This document shows, one piece after another, positions 5,398-6,584 of a stretch of 6,584 nt of DNA. The translations under genes were made by a program, and so were the position numbers. The notes beneath the pieces were generated by a model. It did not search any database, was not told the DNA's origin, and saw only the letters and a list, made by a program, of their open reading frames with translations. The stretch covers positions 1-6,584 of the forward strand of contig DXYS01000076.1 in assembly GCA_019415705.1 (NCBI GenBank), in the 5' to 3' direction. The stretch is from Bacteroidales bacterium. Lineage in GTDB: Bacteria; Bacteroidota; Bacteroidia; Bacteroidales; Muribaculaceae. How positions within the stretch are numbered: position 1 is the stretch's first letter; each line of letters starts with the position of its first letter.

Positions 5398-5400
5398 GGT

Positions 5401-6021
5401 TTAGAGATTATTAATCACAGCAAGGCTACTCTCCGTGAGGATAATAGCGTTGTTGTTGAGCAGTGCATACGTATTGATGTCCGAGGCACTCATCAGCTGA
5501 GTGTCGGGCACGTTACGAGCAGACAAATATACGTTTTTATTCCGGTCTGCTAAAACGAGGAGCACTTTTTTACCGTCAACTTTAAGATTTTTAGTAAATT
5601 TTACAAAATCTTTAGTTTTGGGGGCTTCAAAAGTGAAGTCCTCGACGATAGTTATCTGATTTTCCTGTGCCTTAACTGTCAGAGCTGACTTGCGAGCAAG
5701 CATTTTTACTTTGCGGTTGAGCTTGAAGCGATAGTCACGGGGACGGGGACCGAATACACGGCCGCCGCCGACGAGGACGGGAGAGTTGATGTCACCAATA
5801 CGGCTGCCGCCGCCGCCCTTCTGTTTGTGAAGCTTGCGGGTCGAGCCTGACACCTCGCTACGCTCTTTCGATTTATGTGTACCCTGACGCTGATTGGCCA
5901 GATATTGTTTCACGTCGAGATAAACGGCCTGCTCGTTGGCATCGATCGCGAAGACGGCGTCGTTAAGCTGTGCTTTACGGCCGGTGTCCTGTCCTTCTTT
6001 GTTGTATATTGCGAGTTCCAT
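5401..6021 (-). CDS. rplD: 50S ribosomal protein L4 (uL4)
   Basis: uL4 binds 23S rRNA early in 50S assembly, and its extended loop lines the peptide exit tunnel next to uL22. The protein has 206 residues, normal for the family. The N-terminal part (about 1-45) includes YLDVKQYLANQRQGTHKSK. The tunnel loop spans roughly 45-100, with SGSTRKLHKQKGGGG followed by SPVLVGGGRVFGPRPRDY. The C-terminal globular part contains VEDFTFEAPKTKDFV and NVYLSARNV. The KQKGGGG form of the loop differs from the KQKGTGRAR of E. coli and is the form I remember from Bacteroidales. The ATG at 6019-6021 follows the rplC stop by 2 nt (TAATAATG), which suggests coupled translation. There is no SD motif. In E. coli L4 represses its own operon through the S10 leader; that leader is not in this window, so such regulation cannot be judged here. 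Confidence 0.98.
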   Translation of the reverse strand: MELAIYNKEGQDTGRKAQLNDAVFAIDANEQAVYLDVKQYLANQRQGTHKSKERSEVSGSTRKLHKQKGGGGSRIGDINSPVLVGGGRVFGPRPRDYRFKLNRKVKMLARKSALTVKAQENQITIVEDFTFEAPKTKDFVKFTKNLKVDGKKVLLVLADRNKNVYLSARNVPDTQLMSASDINTYALLNNNAIILTESSLAVINNL

Positions 6022-6023
6022 TA

Positions 6024-6584
6024 TTACTTCTCAATTAAGACGATTGAACCTTTACTTCCGGGAATCGATCCCTTGATCATCAGCAGGTTGTGGTCGGCGA
6101 TGACTTTCAGCACCTGAAGATTCTGAACAGTGACACGCTCGTTACCCATCTGGCCGGCCATACGCATGCCTTTGAAGACCTTTGCGGGATAAGAGCAGGC
6201 ACCGATACTACCGGGGGCACGCAGACGGTTGTGCTGGCCGTGTGTTGTCTGGCCGACACCGCCGAATCCGTGACGTTTGACAACGCCCTGATAGCCTTTA
6301 CCTTTAGATGTGCCGACGATGTCGACAAAGTCTGATTCGTTAAACATCTCGACGGTGAGTGTGTCACCGAGTTTGACTTCTGAGTCAAATCCTTTGAACT
6401 CGGCCAAGTGTTTCTTGGGTGTTACTCCGGCCTTTTTGAAGTGGCCGATTTCAGGCTGGGTGAGATGTTTCTCTTTCTCATCTTCAAAACCGAGCTGAAT
6501 GGCGTTGTAGCCGTCAGTTTCGGTGGTTTTTACCTGAGTAACTACACAAGGACCTACTTCGATAACAGTGCACGGAATATTTTT
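6024..6584 (-). CDS. rplC: 50S ribosomal protein L3 (uL3), 5' end cut by the window edge
   Basis: uL3 is an early-assembling 23S rRNA-binding protein whose long loop reaches toward the peptidyl-transferase centre. The frame is open from 6584 to a TAA at 6024-6026 and gives 186 residues. About 19 N-terminal residues, including the start codon, should lie beyond the window if the protein has the usual length near 205. Visible family motifs are IPCTVIEVGP near the visible N-terminus, GHFKKAGV, VDIVGTSKGKGYQGVVKRHGF, the HGQHNR loop, KVFKGMRMAGQMGNERVTVQ and a C-terminal VLIEK. An internal TTG at 6405-6407 is not the start, because family sequence continues upstream of it. By alignment from memory, the E. 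coli Gln150 that PrmB methylates sits in GQNQTP; here the segment reads GACSYP, so a serine replaces it. The stop lies 2 nt before the rplD start. Identity is certain. Confidence 0.98.
   Translation of the reverse strand, partial: KNIPCTVIEVGPCVVTQVKTTETDGYNAIQLGFEDEKEKHLTQPEIGHFKKAGVTPKKHLAEFKGFDSEVKLGDTLTVEMFNESDFVDIVGTSKGKGYQGVVKRHGFGGVGQTTHGQHNRLRAPGSIGACSYPAKVFKGMRMAGQMGNERVTVQNLQVLKVIADHNLLMIKGSIPGSKGSIVLIEK

Noticed and set aside
4939..5553. A 204-codon open frame on the + strand
   Set aside because: It runs antisense through rplB, rplW and rplD. It has no recognisable motifs and arises from the codon pattern of the opposite strand.

Overview
The window is a segment of the conserved bacterial S10-spc ribosomal-protein operon. 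Every gene is on the minus strand, so the operon reads from position 6584 down to position 1. In transcription order the genes are rplC (cut at the window edge), rplD, rplW, rplB, rpsS, rplV, rpsC, rplP, rpmC, rpsQ, rplN, rplX, rplE, rpsN and the first 32 codons of rpsH. rpsJ would be expected just beyond 6584. The rest of rpsH, then rplF and rplR, would be expected beyond position 1.

The proteins resemble Bacteroidota, most likely order Bacteroidales, judged from remembered family sequences. Examples are uL4 with a KQKGGGG loop, uL2 with DHPMGGG, uL3 with GSIGACSYP, uS17 of the KKYHAHDE type and a zinc-free uS14. Most start codons are preceded by A-rich sequence without a Shine-Dalgarno (SD) motif, which also fits this phylum. 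GC content looks close to 50% by eye, so a gut lineage such as Muribaculaceae is plausible, but the genus cannot be fixed from here.

Packing is tight. rplX and rplE overlap by one base (TAATG). Gaps are 2 nt for rplC-rplD and rplN-rplX's neighbour pair rpsQ-rplN, 6 nt for rplW-rplB and rplV-rpsC, and 7 nt for rplP-rpmC. Most of the others are 13-28 nt, and rpsS-rplV is 44 nt. The clear exception is the 177-nt gap between rpsN and rpsH (99-275). It holds a very GC-rich block followed by an AT-rich stretch with a hairpin in front of rpsH. The products are structural parts of both ribosomal subunits: uL3, uL4, uL23, uL2, uL22, uL16, uL29, uL14, uL24 and uL5 in 50S, and uS19, uS3, uS17, uS14 and uS8 in 30S. 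Co-transcription supports their stoichiometric supply.

No new multi-gene system, mobile element, CRISPR array or RNA gene is visible. The points worth a second look are the rpsN-rpsH gap, the hairpin before rpsH, a textbook SD sequence before rplW alone, and a few lineage-type residue changes.
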